Source: Macrolepiota albuminosa (Eukaryota; Basidiomycota; Agaricomycetes; Agaricales; Agaricaceae). From it: 64,000 bases of DNA. This document shows positions 22,132-34,505 of this stretch, one piece after another. Position 1 is the stretch's first letter, and every line of letters begins with the position of its first letter. The stretch is from the NCBI GenBank assembly GCA_027475525.1, contig JAMWFC010000092.1, positions 62,001-126,000 of the forward strand, in the 5' to 3' direction. The position numbers and the translations under genes are program-made. Under the pieces are notes generated by a model, which saw only the letters and a list, made by a program, of their open reading frames with translations, was not told where the DNA came from and ran no database searches.

Positions 22132-22496
22132 GCTGCTCCTGCAACAGTTTGATTATGTTGAGTATGTCATGACCCCCCACCTCTGGATCTACCCCAGAAC
22201 ACTCCTGGAGCCCCTTCTAAAACCCTCTTGCTGACCCTCCACAACACACCTCCATCAATGCACACCATTACAACTGCTATCACCCCCATGCACATCAATC
22301 CCACCATCATGCACACCCCCTGCCAGCCCTTGCATTATAGACACTGGAATCATCTGCCATCATGGCTATTACTTCAGGATCAACACCTGGATCATGCCAA
22401 TCACTCTGGCCATCATGCATGACACACTTTATTGCCACTTCCACATCAATTGATTGTGCACTCTGCAGGTTGGATTCTCTATATACAGTTGCTTCC
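22132..22496. other. Unassigned sequence between solo LTR and element A'
   Basis: CA/CAT-rich; no convincing gene. It includes a frame rich in His and Pro that I do not support. Confidence 0.35.
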
Positions 22497-22652
22497 TGTA
22501 ACCATTGGTTACGAGTTAGAACTATCTTGTGTGTATCACACAGTGCTGAATCAGACCGCAGTATCAGATTGACTAGAACTAGAGTGAATACAAGATGTTG
22601 TCTTATGTAATACTCTAATGCATACCAATAGTGTTGTTGACACTCCATTACA
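22497..22652 (-). repeat. LTR of element A'
   Basis: TGTAACC...CATTACA on the plus strand. It shares the GTTAGAACTATC, TGTGTATCACAC, AATCAGACCGCAGTAT and AGATGTT blocks with the LTRs at 36464-36638 and 47640-47815. Confidence 0.8.
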
Positions 22653-22975
22653 TAATCCCCAATGAGACCAAACACTCGGTTTGTAGGACAGGGGTAGGAA
22701 TGAAACCACAATATGCACAGTAGTGCAAGCATCAGGTAGAGACACATATCACGTTGCTGGAAAAAGTTGGTACTCTGAACGAAGTATTAGTGTCTTCAAT
22801 AACATCTGAGCTTGGGATATCTTAGTGCACGAGTGTGCATATGATGCAAGCCATCAAAAGAACAAATGAAGTAAAATTGAAGGTAAAATAAAAACATATA
22901 CATGCTACACTGGAGTGCATGTCAGCCTGAAAATGTTGAGTGTGTACTCAAAATTACCTAAAAACAATTATGGGT

Positions 22976-24145
22976 CTATGACCCATTCAATGAGGCCTCT
23001 GCAACTGCACCTGTTTCTGTCACCAGTAACTCCTCCTTGGTTGTGATGTTAATCGGGGGAGGAGGAGGCACCGATTCTGTCCTTGGTGGGGTGGTTGACC
23101 CCTTGACTGCAGGCGAATCTACCACCATAGGCTCAGTAAGCACGACATTAATCGCAGTAGGCATGGTGGTGAGCATACCGTGTGCTGACATTTGGTTTAA
23201 GAGATTGACCCAATTTGGGTCCATTCCTATGAGGTAGTAGAGGCCATTGGCCTCAGGGTTAACAGGGAGATTGCTCTCCTCGTGGTGTTTGAACATAAGA
23301 CAATAATGGTCATTTTTGGTCATCTCCCGCCATCCATCCCATTGCGGGTTTGCACCAGGGGTGCCATATGTAAAGAGGCGCTCTATGTGCTCATCATCAA
23401 TCTGTTTGAAGATGTCCATAGACATCGTGGAGGAGTGGAACTGCTGTTCTAGGAAGACCATGCCGTAAGTGTAGGCATGGTCCACCCAGTCTAGCGGAAT
23501 CCGGTTGTGTAGAAGGACATGTAATGCATTGTTGTCAGAAAAGTTCCATGCCTGGTCGTTGAGCACGTGAACTTGATAAATCTTGAGCTTTGGCCCATGC
23601 TGGGGCTCAAATGGTTGCTCAGGAAACATAGCATCATACGAGGCAATTGCCTCTCAATACAGCCCTGGACGGGCCATGACAAGGGTCATGTGCCGCATGA
23701 TCATGGGTTTGGCTGTGCTGTTAGCGCAGAGAGCTCGACATAATGCAAACCCAAAGAGGGTCTGCCAGTGCATGCGGTAGGCGTGGTCCACCACGATGCC
23801 CTGATAGGTGTTTTCCAGCCTGGGTCGACCAAAGACCAGTGCGTACTGTGCCAGCTGGTCCAAGTCAAACGGTGTGGCTGGATCTTGAGCGTGCATTACG
23901 TGCAGCACCATGAAACAATCTTCTTTTGTGCACAAAAAGCGCCCCAGAATGTGTTGTCGCTCAACAAGAGTGAGGTCGTCAGGGCCCTGCATTGAGTTGA
24001 TGAGGTCCTGGTATTGAGGCTCCTTCATCAGGAGCTGCATAGTCTGGTCGTGCAGAGCCTCAACTGTTTGCTGTGCAAACATCTGAAGCTCTGTGATCAG
24101 CATGTATGCAACAATTCTGTCGCGACGCAGGACATAGATATTCAT
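22976..24145 (-). pseudogene. Accessory post-pol ORF of element A' (C-terminal part)
   Basis: Two adjoining frames (23654-24145 and 22976-23629) match the C-terminal half of element A's accessory protein, including ITELQMFAQ, DQLAQYALVFG, HWQTLFGFALCRALCAN and PQWDGWREMT. They are separated by a TGA where element A has Gln (LYQEA). Function is unknown. The frame is largely open despite heavy CpG loss. Confidence 0.65.
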
Positions 24146-24193
24146 GTAATACTTGTAGAGCTGGTCCAGCTCTAATGGAGTGCGAGGAAGACC

Positions 24194-25865
24194 GCTGATA
24201 GGCTTCTACTCAGACTAAGCGCATCAAGGGACATTATAGGCCAACCAACACTTGACGTACTGAGGACTCTAGCGACCAGTTGGGAATATAGAGCAGCCCT
24301 AGCTCTGGCAACCTACTACAGGATTTAGACATTTATCCTAACCACTAGCTACCAAGCCTTCAGCACACTCCATTCACCTATCCCAAGGACAAAGGAGGCT
24401 CATAACGTATAGCGCTAACACGACGGCGGGAGAGGACTCTAACTAAACCCCGATCACTTCCAGAAGGAGCCAGCAGCAGGCGCTGCCATTTGACAAGGCA
24501 CTTCAATCAGAAGTCTAAAAGGATCAATGATGGCGGCACTGGATATACTTAAATCTGACATCTGGACCTGTCAGGAACTGATACAATGAGTAGCGCTGAC
24601 ATTAGCGCTCACGGCGTCTGTTGAGGATTTTCCGACCATACCCCAGAACAGCCTGGCTGTAAGGGCGACCTCTAAAGGCTGTGGCTCAGTCACACAGCTG
24701 GCAGAGGGAGATCCAAAGTGTATTAGAATATATACTGACAATATCAAGGTAGCTACTCACCTGGCAGAGGGAGATCCAAAGAGAACAAGTCTGGGGATTC
24801 CCTATGCCAGGTTGGACGCTTCTGGGGCCTCTGAAGCGTGGGAAACAACTGTACAGTACAACAAAACCTTAAAAACTCGAAAATTGACTAACCAAACAAG
24901 TGTGCAAACAAGGGAGGAAAACTCCGGACTTTAGAAGTCAGAAAGGCAAACTCCGGCTTATTGACTAACCAAACAAGTGTGCAAACAAGGGAGGAAAACT
25001 CCGGACTTTAGAAGTCAGAAAGGCAAACTCCGGCTTATATAAGCAGCCTGGAGCGGTGCTGAAGGGCCCACACTTGTCTGAGTGATAGCTAAAGAACCAG
25101 AGCACCTCAAAAGTTGAGAATAGTACCAACAGATAGTGTTGAAGAAGTAGTAACAGCAAAATGAGAGAATGGTAGAAGAAATAAGGAAGTGAATGAAAGG
25201 AGAGTGAAGAAATAAGGAGTGAAAGAAGAAAGGAATGAGGGGTCCCCTGACACTGGCCAATCGGAGTTATAATAAAAGTGAGCAGACTCATGCAATTCTA
25301 AGCCAATATAGAGTCGCTGCTGGTCACCATGGGTCATAACACCATTGGTCACCGTCATCCATGTGCAAAAGGTTGCCATTGACAGGTTGCCGTTAGAGGA
25401 AACCACAAGGAGAGGCGCTAGGAGGTAGCACCGCAGATGGACTTGTATCTTGGCAAACACGGTAGTGCATAGTATATAAAATAGCTACTTTACATGTATA
25501 TAACAATGAATCGTAACCTCTTGAGCACACAGTTACACTTAGCGTTCAAATCGCACTAGCTTCCTTTGACTTTGTCACTAAGTCAGGCGCTAGCCTCGTC
25601 TATCTTGTCTTCATCGTTTACGGTGCCACCTACAGGCACAATACGCTGTGCTACTTGTCTTTTCTTTAATATCTTTGTTTAAACTACGACGCTTACCATC
25701 TGCCAGGTAGCCCCTGAAGCGCTATAATTTAGCGCATCGTTTTATCACCTCCACTTGAGCATACTGGGACCCTGTCAGGACTCCTCACAACTACGCACAC
25801 CAAGCGCTGGAGACAGCGTTGTACTGCGTATATGTCCAGCGCACCCAACCACAGTTGGCGTCATC
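24194..25865. mobile_element. Unclassified insertion in element A', itself hit by a solo LTR
   Basis: Element A reads GAAGACCACG continuously. Here GAAGACC (ending about 24193) and ACCACGCAGG (from about 25866) are separated by about 1.67 kb, with ACC possibly duplicated. About 1.08 kb remains after removing the solo LTR at 24658-25252. No inverted ends, ORF or known family are seen. Confidence 0.5.
24658..25252 (-). mobile_element. Solo LTR of the element C family with intact 5-bp target duplication
   Basis: Plus strand TGTAAGGGCG...CCCCTGACA, flanked on both sides by CTGGC (24653-24657 and 25253-25257). Length is 595 bp; subtracting the 77-bp duplication at 24884-25037 gives 518 bp, exactly the length of the C LTR at 26067-26584. 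This is the product of LTR-LTR recombination. Confidence 0.9.
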
Positions 25866-26066
25866 ACCACGCAGGGCGTGCTTACACACAATTGTACCTG
25901 GGATGTGGGCATGCTGGCCAGAGGCATACTCATATAATGCCGCTCTATTGGCATCAGCTCCCATCAGCACCGTATTCGTGGCATACAAATAGTATGTGCA
26001 ATGGCTGAGTGCTCCTCTAAAGCATGAATTCATTCGCTTGATATTGAGCGGCCCCCACACCTTCAT

Positions 26067-26584
26067 TGTCAGGGGACCCCTCATTCCTTTCTTCTTTCAC
26101 TCCTTATTTCTTCACTCTCCTTTCATTCACTTTCTTATTTCTTCTACCATTCTCTTATTTTGCTGTTACTACTTATTCAACACTATCTGTTGGTACTATT
26201 CTCAACCTTTGAGGTGCTCTGGTTCTTTAGCTATCACTCAGACAAGTGTGGGCCCTTCAGCACCGCTCCAGGCTGCTTAGATAAGCTGGAGTTTGCCTTT
26301 CTGACTTCTAAAGTCCGGAGTTTTCCTCCCTTGTTTGCACACTTGTTTGGTTAGTCAATTTTCGAGTTTTTAAGGTTTTGTTGTACTGTACAGTTGTTTC
26401 CCACGCTTCAGAGGCCCCAGAAGTGTCCAACCTGGCATAGGGAATCCCCAGACTTGTTCTCTTTGGATCTCCCTCTGCCAGGTGAGTAGCTACCTTGATA
26501 TTGTCAGTATATATTCTAATACACTTTGGATCTCCCTCTGCCAGCTGTGTGACTGAGCCACAGCCTCTAGAGGTCGCCCTTACA
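26067..26584 (+). repeat. 5' LTR of element C
   Basis: 518 bp, TGTCAGGGGACC...CGCCCTTACA. The same sequence occurs as solo LTRs at 21557-22131 and 24658-25252. Confidence 0.9.
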
Positions 26585-26698
26585 GCAGAACAAGTCTCTA
26601 CATTTCGGTCTGGGAGCCCCCTTCAGCCTGCTTGAGCCCTCTCTTGCCCCTTTAGGTCCCTCCCCCACTGGATTACTCCCTGCCCCTCTGTTGCTTCT

Positions 26699-26906
26699 AT
26701 GACCCAACCAGCCCCCTCAGACACTCCCCTGGACGCTTCTGCCCCTCAGGATGATGCCTGGGGTCGCTTGCTTGCTCTGGAGACTCAGGTGCAGACCACT
26801 CAAGCTTCCCTCACCCTCCACACCACCGAACTTGCTGGATTACGTCAGGCCACAGACACTATCTCCCATTCCCTTCAGGCCCTCTTAGAGCACCTCCCTC
26901 TCACTC
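26699..26906 (+). pseudogene. Element C gag, N-terminal part (cut by element B)
   Basis: Starts MTQPAPSDTPLDASAPQDD, followed by a Leu/Gln heptad-like helix (LALETQVQTTQASLTLHTTEL), typical of the coiled region at the start of these gag proteins. It is cut at 26906 by the LTR of element B; the reading resumes after 49540. Confidence 0.75.
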
Positions 26907-27139
26907 TGTAACGAAGTTACAGGGATTGTGAGAGCTTAAGTTCACACTGCACAGAATCAGACCAGTCCGGTCTATTGACTATGTAGTATAAACACAAATT
27001 AAGCTGCTTTGTAAGCAGCTGGGTAACTAATTATATACGAATGTAAATAATATTATATTATAATAAATATAATATAATATTTACTACTATACAGTAAGTA
27101 AAGCTATGTGGCCAACGCCACATAGCGGACTACGCTACA
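26907..27139 (-). repeat. 3' LTR of element B
   Basis: TGTAACGAAGTTACAGGG...CTACGCTACA on the plus strand. It starts with the inverted repeat GTAAC-GAA-GTTAC and has an AT-rich middle. Confidence 0.9.
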
Positions 27140-27184
27140 CACCCCCCAATCAGACCGAGCTACGGTCTCAAGATAATACGATGG

Positions 27185-30100
27185 TCATGCCATCGGTAAG
27201 TCTGGGACGGGGGCAATGGGAGAGTCCCCAGGCTCCCAGAATGGATCGGCAGTCGCGTCGTCCATGTCGTAGTCGAGGAGTTCATCCTCGGGTGTGGGCG
27301 TGTAAGAAGTGCCCGAAGGCCCTGCTACTGGCAGGGAATCGTCATAGTCCCGGAGGGGGGACAGTGTGAGATTGGGGTCGATGGTCGACCCCGAGACGGG
27401 TGGTTGGGGATCAGGCAGATCCCCGGTGTCGGACGGGTACTGGCGCGTCCAGATTTCGCGGGCATGAATGTCTTGCCCGATGAAGAGGTACATCCCCTTG
27501 GCGAGCACGTCGTCGTATGCACGACGACTGTCCTGCTGCTGGAGCATCAGGCGTTGGCGATCGCCGATGGTGGCCTCGTGCCACCCATCCCACTGAGGGA
27601 TGGACTGGGGTGTACCATAGTGGTCGAGGCGTTGTAGCCTCTCGTCATCGATAGCAGCCGCCTCGTTGTAGAGCCGGCTGTCGCTGAAGAATAGATGGGC
27701 CAAGTAGGTGACCCCATAAGTGTACGTGTGGTCAGCCCAGCTGACCGGGATTTGATTGTGAAGAAGGACGCGTAACGCGTCCGAAGTGGAGAACACGGAA
27801 GCTGACGCTTCCGGAATGTCCACAGCCCGAACCTCGAAGGTAGGGTCGTCGGCATGGATGGGCTCAAAGACGTGCCCCGTGGCCGCCTCGTACTCAGCCA
27901 TGGCCTCTTTGTAGAGGCCTGGCCTGGCAAAGACGTAGGCCAGGTACTTGTGTACCGTGGCCTTGGAGGGGCGGCTGGCGCTGAGGGCGCGTACAAGCGC
28001 AAACCCAAAGAGGCTGCACCAATGAATGCGCATGGCGCGGTCCATGGCCAGACCAGTCCACACATTGGACGTCCCAGGACGTCCATAAAGGAGGGCGTAT
28101 GAGCCCAGGTAGTCCAAAGCAAATGGTTGCTTTGGATCAGGGGGGGTAAGGCCGACGAAGGCAATCTTCCCTCCCTCTTTGCGGCAATAGAGCCGCGACG
28201 GCACAATCATTTGCGGGAAACTCTCCCGCTCCTCTGGACTCGTGAAGGGTACCGCGATAGTCCTATACTTGACCTTGTTGAGTAAATGAGACATAGCTCT
28301 GTCTCGGGCCGTAGGGTGGCAGTTGAGCGCCACCCGCTTGAATTCGTTGAGCAAGAGGTAGCCCAACTGACACTGACGAAGCGGCGTAAACTGGTTGCTA
28401 ACCAGTGCGTGAAGTCTGCGGACTTCTCAAGGACTGCAGGGAAACCCACGAGGTGCAACTTGGTACACCTTACTGTTGTGGGGCGTCGCGGCGGCGTTGC
28501 CCTGTTTATCGTCCTCGAAGGACCTGGCTGCGCAGGCTTCTTGCCCGACGAAGATGGTATTGGTCATTGGCGACCAATAGAATTGGGGAGCCAACCCCGC
28601 GCCAAAGAATGAGTTCTGGCGCTCAATAGTGTGATCACGGTAGATCACCACACCGAGCGCATCAGGGATGCGCCCGGTTTTGTCCTCAAGAAGGGCGGCC
28701 CCTCGTTTGGCGCTGTTCTGCGCCCGACGCTCCATCTTGGCTCGTCGATTGCTGTTGCGCCGTTTGTGCGCCATACACTGTGCCGCCATCTCGTGCGGCA
28801 CTGGGGATTCCATATGAGCCTCTTCAGGCTCCTCATACCACTCGTCGTTGGAGGGCGGGGAAGGCAGCCTCTCTGGCTCCAACTTCTCAGATCGTGGGTC
28901 CATTGCCCACACACACCGTGGGAGTCGGGCTGGCAGGCCCTCTACCAGTATAGCGGGTAAAAAGGGGATGTTAGCCCCTGGGGCCCCTTTTGGGACATCC
29001 TCGGGGAAGTGCACGTTGACGTAGGCGCGCCCTTCCGGTTGCTTACCCCGACAATCCTTTTGGGGTTGTGAGGCCTTGGCCTCAGTGGGGCATGTGCTCA
29101 CGCCCCTGGAACTCTGCTTCCCAGAGTACGTGGTGGATACCACGGATACTGGTCGTGAAGATGCGACCTCAGACGCGCCGCTGGCGAGGCGCTGGATAAG
29201 CCGGGGGGCGGCTGGAGCAGGAACATCTTCATAGGGGAGGATGTCCCGTCCTAGACCGGCCTCCCGGCCAGGGGCAGCAACGCTCGACTTAATCGAGCAG
29301 GAGGGCGCGTCCTCCACTCCTTGCCAACGCGCCCTTTTGCTGGAGTCGGTGTCCCGACTCGGGGGTGTAGTCTGCCGCTTATGAGCGGCCGAAAGGGCAA
29401 GGAGATCAGTTTTGCGCTGAGCGCGCATATGATCCATGTCGTCCATCATCCGGCAGATGAGGACGACTGCCTCTGCATCGCGGAGGAATGATGACTCTGC
29501 GGGTACATCGTACCCGTTATCTCCCAGTCGTTGGAGAAGGGTAGCCAGGACTAAGTCCTGGTTGTGAGTGGGCTCGACAGCCCATGCTTTTCCTTTGTTG
29601 CGTCAAGGACGCGACTCTTCTTCCAAGCTGGGCTCGGATTGGTGCGGCATTTCCAGCCGCTGTAGCAAGGAGAGCTTGGCCAAGCTCTCCGTCGGCGCAT
29701 CAGCCGATGAACTGATGCTCCGTTCTGTATTGAGAGTTTCTGTACTCTCGATGGCCGCGGTGGCCTGCCCGAGGGATGCTTTGCGTCCCTCTAGATTGTC
29801 AATTGGTACTGTGGTCGACAGGGAAATCGACCGGCCTCCCTTGGCTTGCGACTCATGCGAGTCGCTGTACTGGGGCATTGCGCCCCAAGCCCCCATCCAA
29901 GCCGGGGGGTACGGCATCATTACGGGCACACCACCCATCCCAGGGTAGTGCGCCAGGGCAGTAAACTGGGGAAAAGGATGTGTCCCCAGTTGCCCTGTTG
30001 CCGGTACAGGGGCAAGTTGCCTCCATGCCGACGCTGCTTGGGGGCTGACTAGCCCCCCGTAGGCCTGTTGTTGGAATTGGCCCTCGGTGTGATGTGGCGC

Positions 30101-30393
30101 ATAAGCGCCCGGTGCTGGTTGTTGGGGCTGATAGCCTAGGCCTGTTGTTGGAATTGGCCCTCGGTGTGATGTGGCGCATAAGCGCCCGGTGCTGGTTGTT
30201 GGGGCTGATAGCCACCCACAGGTGCGTTCTGGGGCATGAAGTTGCCCTGCATGGTTTGAAGTGGCGGATAGCCACTGATCACCGGCTGCTGCGGCAGGTA
30301 GCCCGCCGCTGGTGGTTGCTGCTGCTGTGGGAAGCCCACAGCTGGTTGCGATTGTCCCCACTGGGGCGCATTTTGGGTCAGCGGGGGAGCCAT
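27185..30393 (-). pseudogene. Accessory post-pol ORF of element B (about 1,000 residues, broken)
   Basis: One frame once the 77-bp duplication at 30061-30214 is removed: first in-frame Met at 30393 (MAPPLTQNAPQWGQ), a Gln/Pro/Tyr-rich N-terminal region, a basic middle with HKRQTTPPSRDTDSSKRARW, then a conserved C-terminal part (GRIPDALGV, LGSYALLYGRPG, IHWCSLFGFALVRALSA, IPQWDGWHEATI). It is broken by TGA codons at 29603-29605 and 28427-28429. Aligns by motif with the ORF at 36996-39871 of element A. No enzymatic motif seen. A CAG run upstream (30427-30470) may belong to an earlier start in another frame. Confidence 0.65.
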
Positions 30394-30602
30394 CTGCCCC
30401 CCCCTTCAGCCGACGGTAAGACCAACAGCGTACTCTCAAACTGTTGCTGCTGTAGCTGCTGCTGCTGCTGGTCACTTACGTCCACGGGCATGCTGTCCAT
30501 GGTTGGGAAAGAAAGCGAAAAAGAAATTTCGCCTTTTAAGACGTGTTTCAGCCACAGCTGCTGACCAACTCAGCCAAGCCGCGATCGGCACTGCTGATCA
30601 AA

Positions 30603-33600
30603 TTAAGCGCCGGCACGCTTACTTAATTGATGTGGGCGCTTAACGCCCTTCAACTCCAAATAACGGTCAAGTGCCGCTAGCTTGGAGCAATGGGAGTGTG
30701 GCTCCCATGTTGTGTCCCCCAGGGACCATCATACCTCAAACTCGAGCGTGTTACGCTCAGTCCACCGGTGCCCAATTATGCACTTGACGAACCATTCGTC
30801 ATTGTCTCGAGCCCCAAAATCATAGGGGCCTGGGGTTGCCCTGTTAGGGAACAGCGCATCGTCAGACGCGCTGTACGGTCGCAACAGCGACACATGAAAC
30901 TTAGGAACGATGCGTCGTTCCTGTAATGCCAGAGGCAGCTCCAACACGTAGTTGGAGGTACTTGGCTCTGCGTCTAGAATGCGGTATGGGCCTATCCATT
31001 TTGGGCAGAGTTTACTCGCCTGTCCCTTTGGGAGCCTCAGATTACGTGTTGATAGGTATACCAACGCTCCTACAGCTATTGGCGGGTCTGCTCGCCTATG
31101 GTGATTGGTGTTTTTCGCCTGAAAGACTCGTGCCTCTATGATGGCGTCATGTGCTGCCACGATGTTCTCCAGGGCCTGCCTGGCGAACTCGACAACTCCA
31201 CGGTGAGCCACCGTATCAGCATGAACTTCGTGCAGCATGGAGGGCAAGTACCCTCCGTTGAGTTCAAAGGGCGCATACCCTGTGGTATCCAAGATACTCG
31301 CGTTAATTGTGAACTCAGTGAGTGGACACCAGTCCACCCAGTCCTGTTGGTCAGGGCGAACAACTGCCCTCAAAATCTGACCTATACTGCGGTTAACCCG
31401 CTCTGTCTGCCCATCCGTCTGAGGATGGAAGGACGTTGACATGAGGAGTCGCGCTCCTAGCAGTTTGTGGAGTTCTCTCCACCATTGAGACGTGAACTTT
31501 GAGTCACAATCGCTCACAATGGTACTAGGCAGCCCATGCAGCCTAACAATCTCCCTCAGGTAGATCCACAACAGCTCCTTAGCCGTCAGCGTAGTTCGCA
31601 CCGGTATGAGGTGCACCATGCTCGTCATGCGGCATATGACTACCCAGAGGTAATCGAACCCTCTGGACTCGGGAAAGGGACCTACAAAGTCCATTCCAAT
31701 TGAGTCCCAGGGTTTCACCGGCACGAGTAGCTGGTGTAGCTTCCCAGGAGGGGATCCAGGGGGCAACTTTGCCCTCTGACACGCTGCGCAGGACGCGCAA
31801 AACTTAGTCACTTCTTGGGCCATACGTGGCCACCAATACCATCTCTGGATGTAGCCCAACATCCGGGCGGCACCAAAGTGCCCCACCAGGGCATAGGCCT
31901 GGTCCAAGACCCGCGTAACAATGGTACGCGTACGGGGGAGGCATACCACTGCCACTCCTTGACGGTTCTCTGTCGTGATGAGTCCACCAGGCTCATGCCT
32001 GAACCGAGGATGGTCGTCAGGATTGGCAATTATCTCGGCGAAGAGAGGATCATTGCCATAGTCCTGCACCACCTCCTGCTGGAAGTCGTCATTGACCAGG
32101 CTAGGAGGCTGGGATGAAGGCAATTCGCCTTCGAGCATCTCCGCAAGCATAACGGGTACATCGTGGCGCTCGTGCTCCCTAGTGGATGCTGGGTCCACGG
32201 CTTCATGCTCCTTGAGCAACTGGGCGGCTACGTCCCGTTCTTCACGCTGCTCTCTGAGGCGAGTGCTTCGCCTCCGTTCATCGTCACGCATAGCGCGTAC
32301 TTCCAGGACATGCTCCCTGAGCTCCTGGTATCGGTAGAGAGGTAAATCCTCTCCATCAGGGTCTATGCGGCAGTCTGCCTGCACATACTCATGAGGCTTG
32401 TGAGCCTCCCTGACTACATCACTCTCAAAGTAGCGTGACAAGCAGTCTGCCACTTTGTTGAGTTCACCTTTAACATAGGTGATGTCGAACTGGTATCTCG
32501 ACATGTAGTCTATCCACCGTTGCTGACGCAGCAACAAGTTCACCTGAGTTTTAAAGAACTCAAGGGCCTTGTGGTCCGTTATGATGTGGATGGGGTATCC
32601 CATCAGCTTATCCTCCCACTTGAGGAGGGCCTCGAGTATGGCAAGAGTCTCCAACTCGTGCACCGCATAGTTTTGCTGGGCCGTCGTGAACTTCTTCGAC
32701 ATGAACCCTGCTGGGCGGCACGTCTGCCAGCTGCTTCCCTGGCCGTACATGGCTCCGACGCCTGTCTTGGACGCATTGCAAATGAGCCATATTGGCTCGT
32801 CCCGTCTAGGGTCGATTGGTCGAATCACCGGAGTCTTCGTACAGATCCGTTTGACCATCTCGAAGCACTGCTGGTGCAACGGCCTCCAATTGAACGGTGA
32901 TCCGTTCTGCGTCATGGCCATAAGTGGCCCAGTATAGGCTGTGACATCGGGCAAGAAGCTCGATATGTAGTTGACAAGGCCAACGAATTGTTGGATGTCA
33001 TTGTAGTTTCGGGGCGTGCGCCACTCCCGAATACGATCGAGCTTGTCCTGATCAGGGTGGATACCCCGCTCATCTATGACATGCCCTAGGCAGTCTATAC
33101 TCTGAGCGTAGAGCTCACATTTTTTCCACTTCAAGTACAACTTGTACTTGCGCAGTCATTCGAATACGACTCTGAGGTGCTGCTCATGCTCCTCCATGGT
33201 ATCCGAGTAGATGAATATGTCATCTAAGTAGACGTGCATGAAACGTCCTATTACGTCTCGGAAGATAGAGGTCATTAGCCTCTGGAAAGTTGCTGGAGCA
33301 TTGCAGTCTCCAATCTGCATTATATTGCTCGTGAATGTACCCATGATCGACGCAAATACGGTCTTGGGTACGTCCTCGGTGTGAATGCGCACCTGCTCGT
33401 AAGCGTCAGTAAGGTCAATCTTCGAGCGATACTTCACCCGAGCCACGTCTTCCCGGATCACCTCTTGATCTGGTAAAGGAGTTACATCCTTTATAGTATT
33501 GTCATTGCGCTGACGCGCATCAAGAGCTGTTTGAAGGGTTCCATCCTTCTTCGGGATGCACAATAACGGTGCAGCTTGAGCGGTGGTGCATGGGGACCAC

Positions 33601-34500
33601 CATTGAGCATTCAAGTAGCGATTAGTCTTATCGCGTAGTTGCTCCTGGAGGGCGCGCGGGCAGCGCAGCAAGTGGTACTTATACTGCTTGCTCTCATCTA
33701 TGAGATTGATCTCATGGTTCACCTCTTGCCATGGCAGAAGCTCCTCCTTGGTCCCGTTGACCATGTTGGCAAATTCTTCTTGCTATTGCTGACGCAACCG
33801 AGGAATATCTTCCTCACAAAGGCTTGTCGCCTTCTGCTTCCCCTTCATACATACTGGGGGAAGTACTTCCACCATCTCTGAGGGTGGCCGAGGCGGCGGT
33901 GCATACTGCTCACACATTGCAAGCACCCGATTGACATTGTCATTGGGTATATGTAGTCTCAGCGGAGCACCTGCTGCTGCTGCCTTATAAGCCATGAGGC
34001 TTCTTCCCTCACGTACAAGTGAGTACGCTATGGACACCTTATCCAAGGCTGGCTGGCGATATGCTGGTTTGACGGTCATCCGTCTCTGGTGCGCATTTCA
34101 CGCACACGTGGCTGCCACCAGCTCATTCCACTCTTGCGGCATTCGGGGGTCGTATGCCCAGTCGTACTCCGGTAGGGGAGCTGGTCGTTCCTATAGAGAC
34201 CGTGTGTCCCCCTCTACTGAGGCTTCCGCCTCTCAAATGCTGTCTTTCAAGTCTTCCAACTTGACTCGTGAGGATGTAGGTGGACATACATCCACTGAGT
34301 CCTCCCGTCATCTCGCCTTTTGATGGCGTTTGTCCGGAGGCCTTGCGCCTCGAATCTCAGGAGCGACTATTCGCTCGGTGCTCCTCTTGGAGGCTTGATA
34401 CTCCTCCTCGCTCATTATTACCACGTTGTGGTCTGTGCTCAGTCCAGGCATAGCCTGCACTTCCTCCTCCACATCCTCCATGGCCGGCACTCTGCGCCGG
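30603..34500 (-). pseudogene. Element B pol (RT, RNase H, integrase, chromodomain)
   Basis: Reading down: linker with EEDIPRLRQQ and NGTKEELLPWQEV, RT with YLDDIFIYS (about 33230), RNase H with DHKALEFFKTQ (about 32560), integrase with an HHCC zinc motif (VGHFGAARM...CASCAAC, about 31850), DFVGPFP and VSDCDSKFTS and QTDGQTERVNR, and a chromodomain-like end (EWFVKCIIGHRW...SLGDTTWEP). Stops within the frame: TGA at 33156-33158 (Arg in element A), TGA at 30729-30731 (Arg in A), a TAG near 33783 and others upstream. Integrase second Asp region reads SDCD, as against SDRD in A. Confidence 0.85.
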
Positions 34501-34505
34501 CCAAG

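Larger units (their letters stand above)
22497..26066 (-). mobile_element. Element A': old, CpG-depleted relative of elements A and B, truncated
   Basis: Begins with a 156-bp LTR (22497-22652) similar to the LTR of element A, followed by a CCCCAATGAGACC motif (polypurine tract on the minus strand) and the accessory ORF. The match to element A runs from about 22976 to 24193, is interrupted by a foreign segment (24194-25865), resumes at about 25866 (equivalent to A at about 38350) and is cut at 26066 by element C. Most CpG dinucleotides of A are TpG or CpA here. Confidence 0.75.

Noticed and set aside
24965..26354. Hydrophobic Phe/Leu/Ser-rich frames of 80-108 codons
   Set aside because: They lie within the C-family LTR and are copies of each other because the LTR is repeated; not genes.
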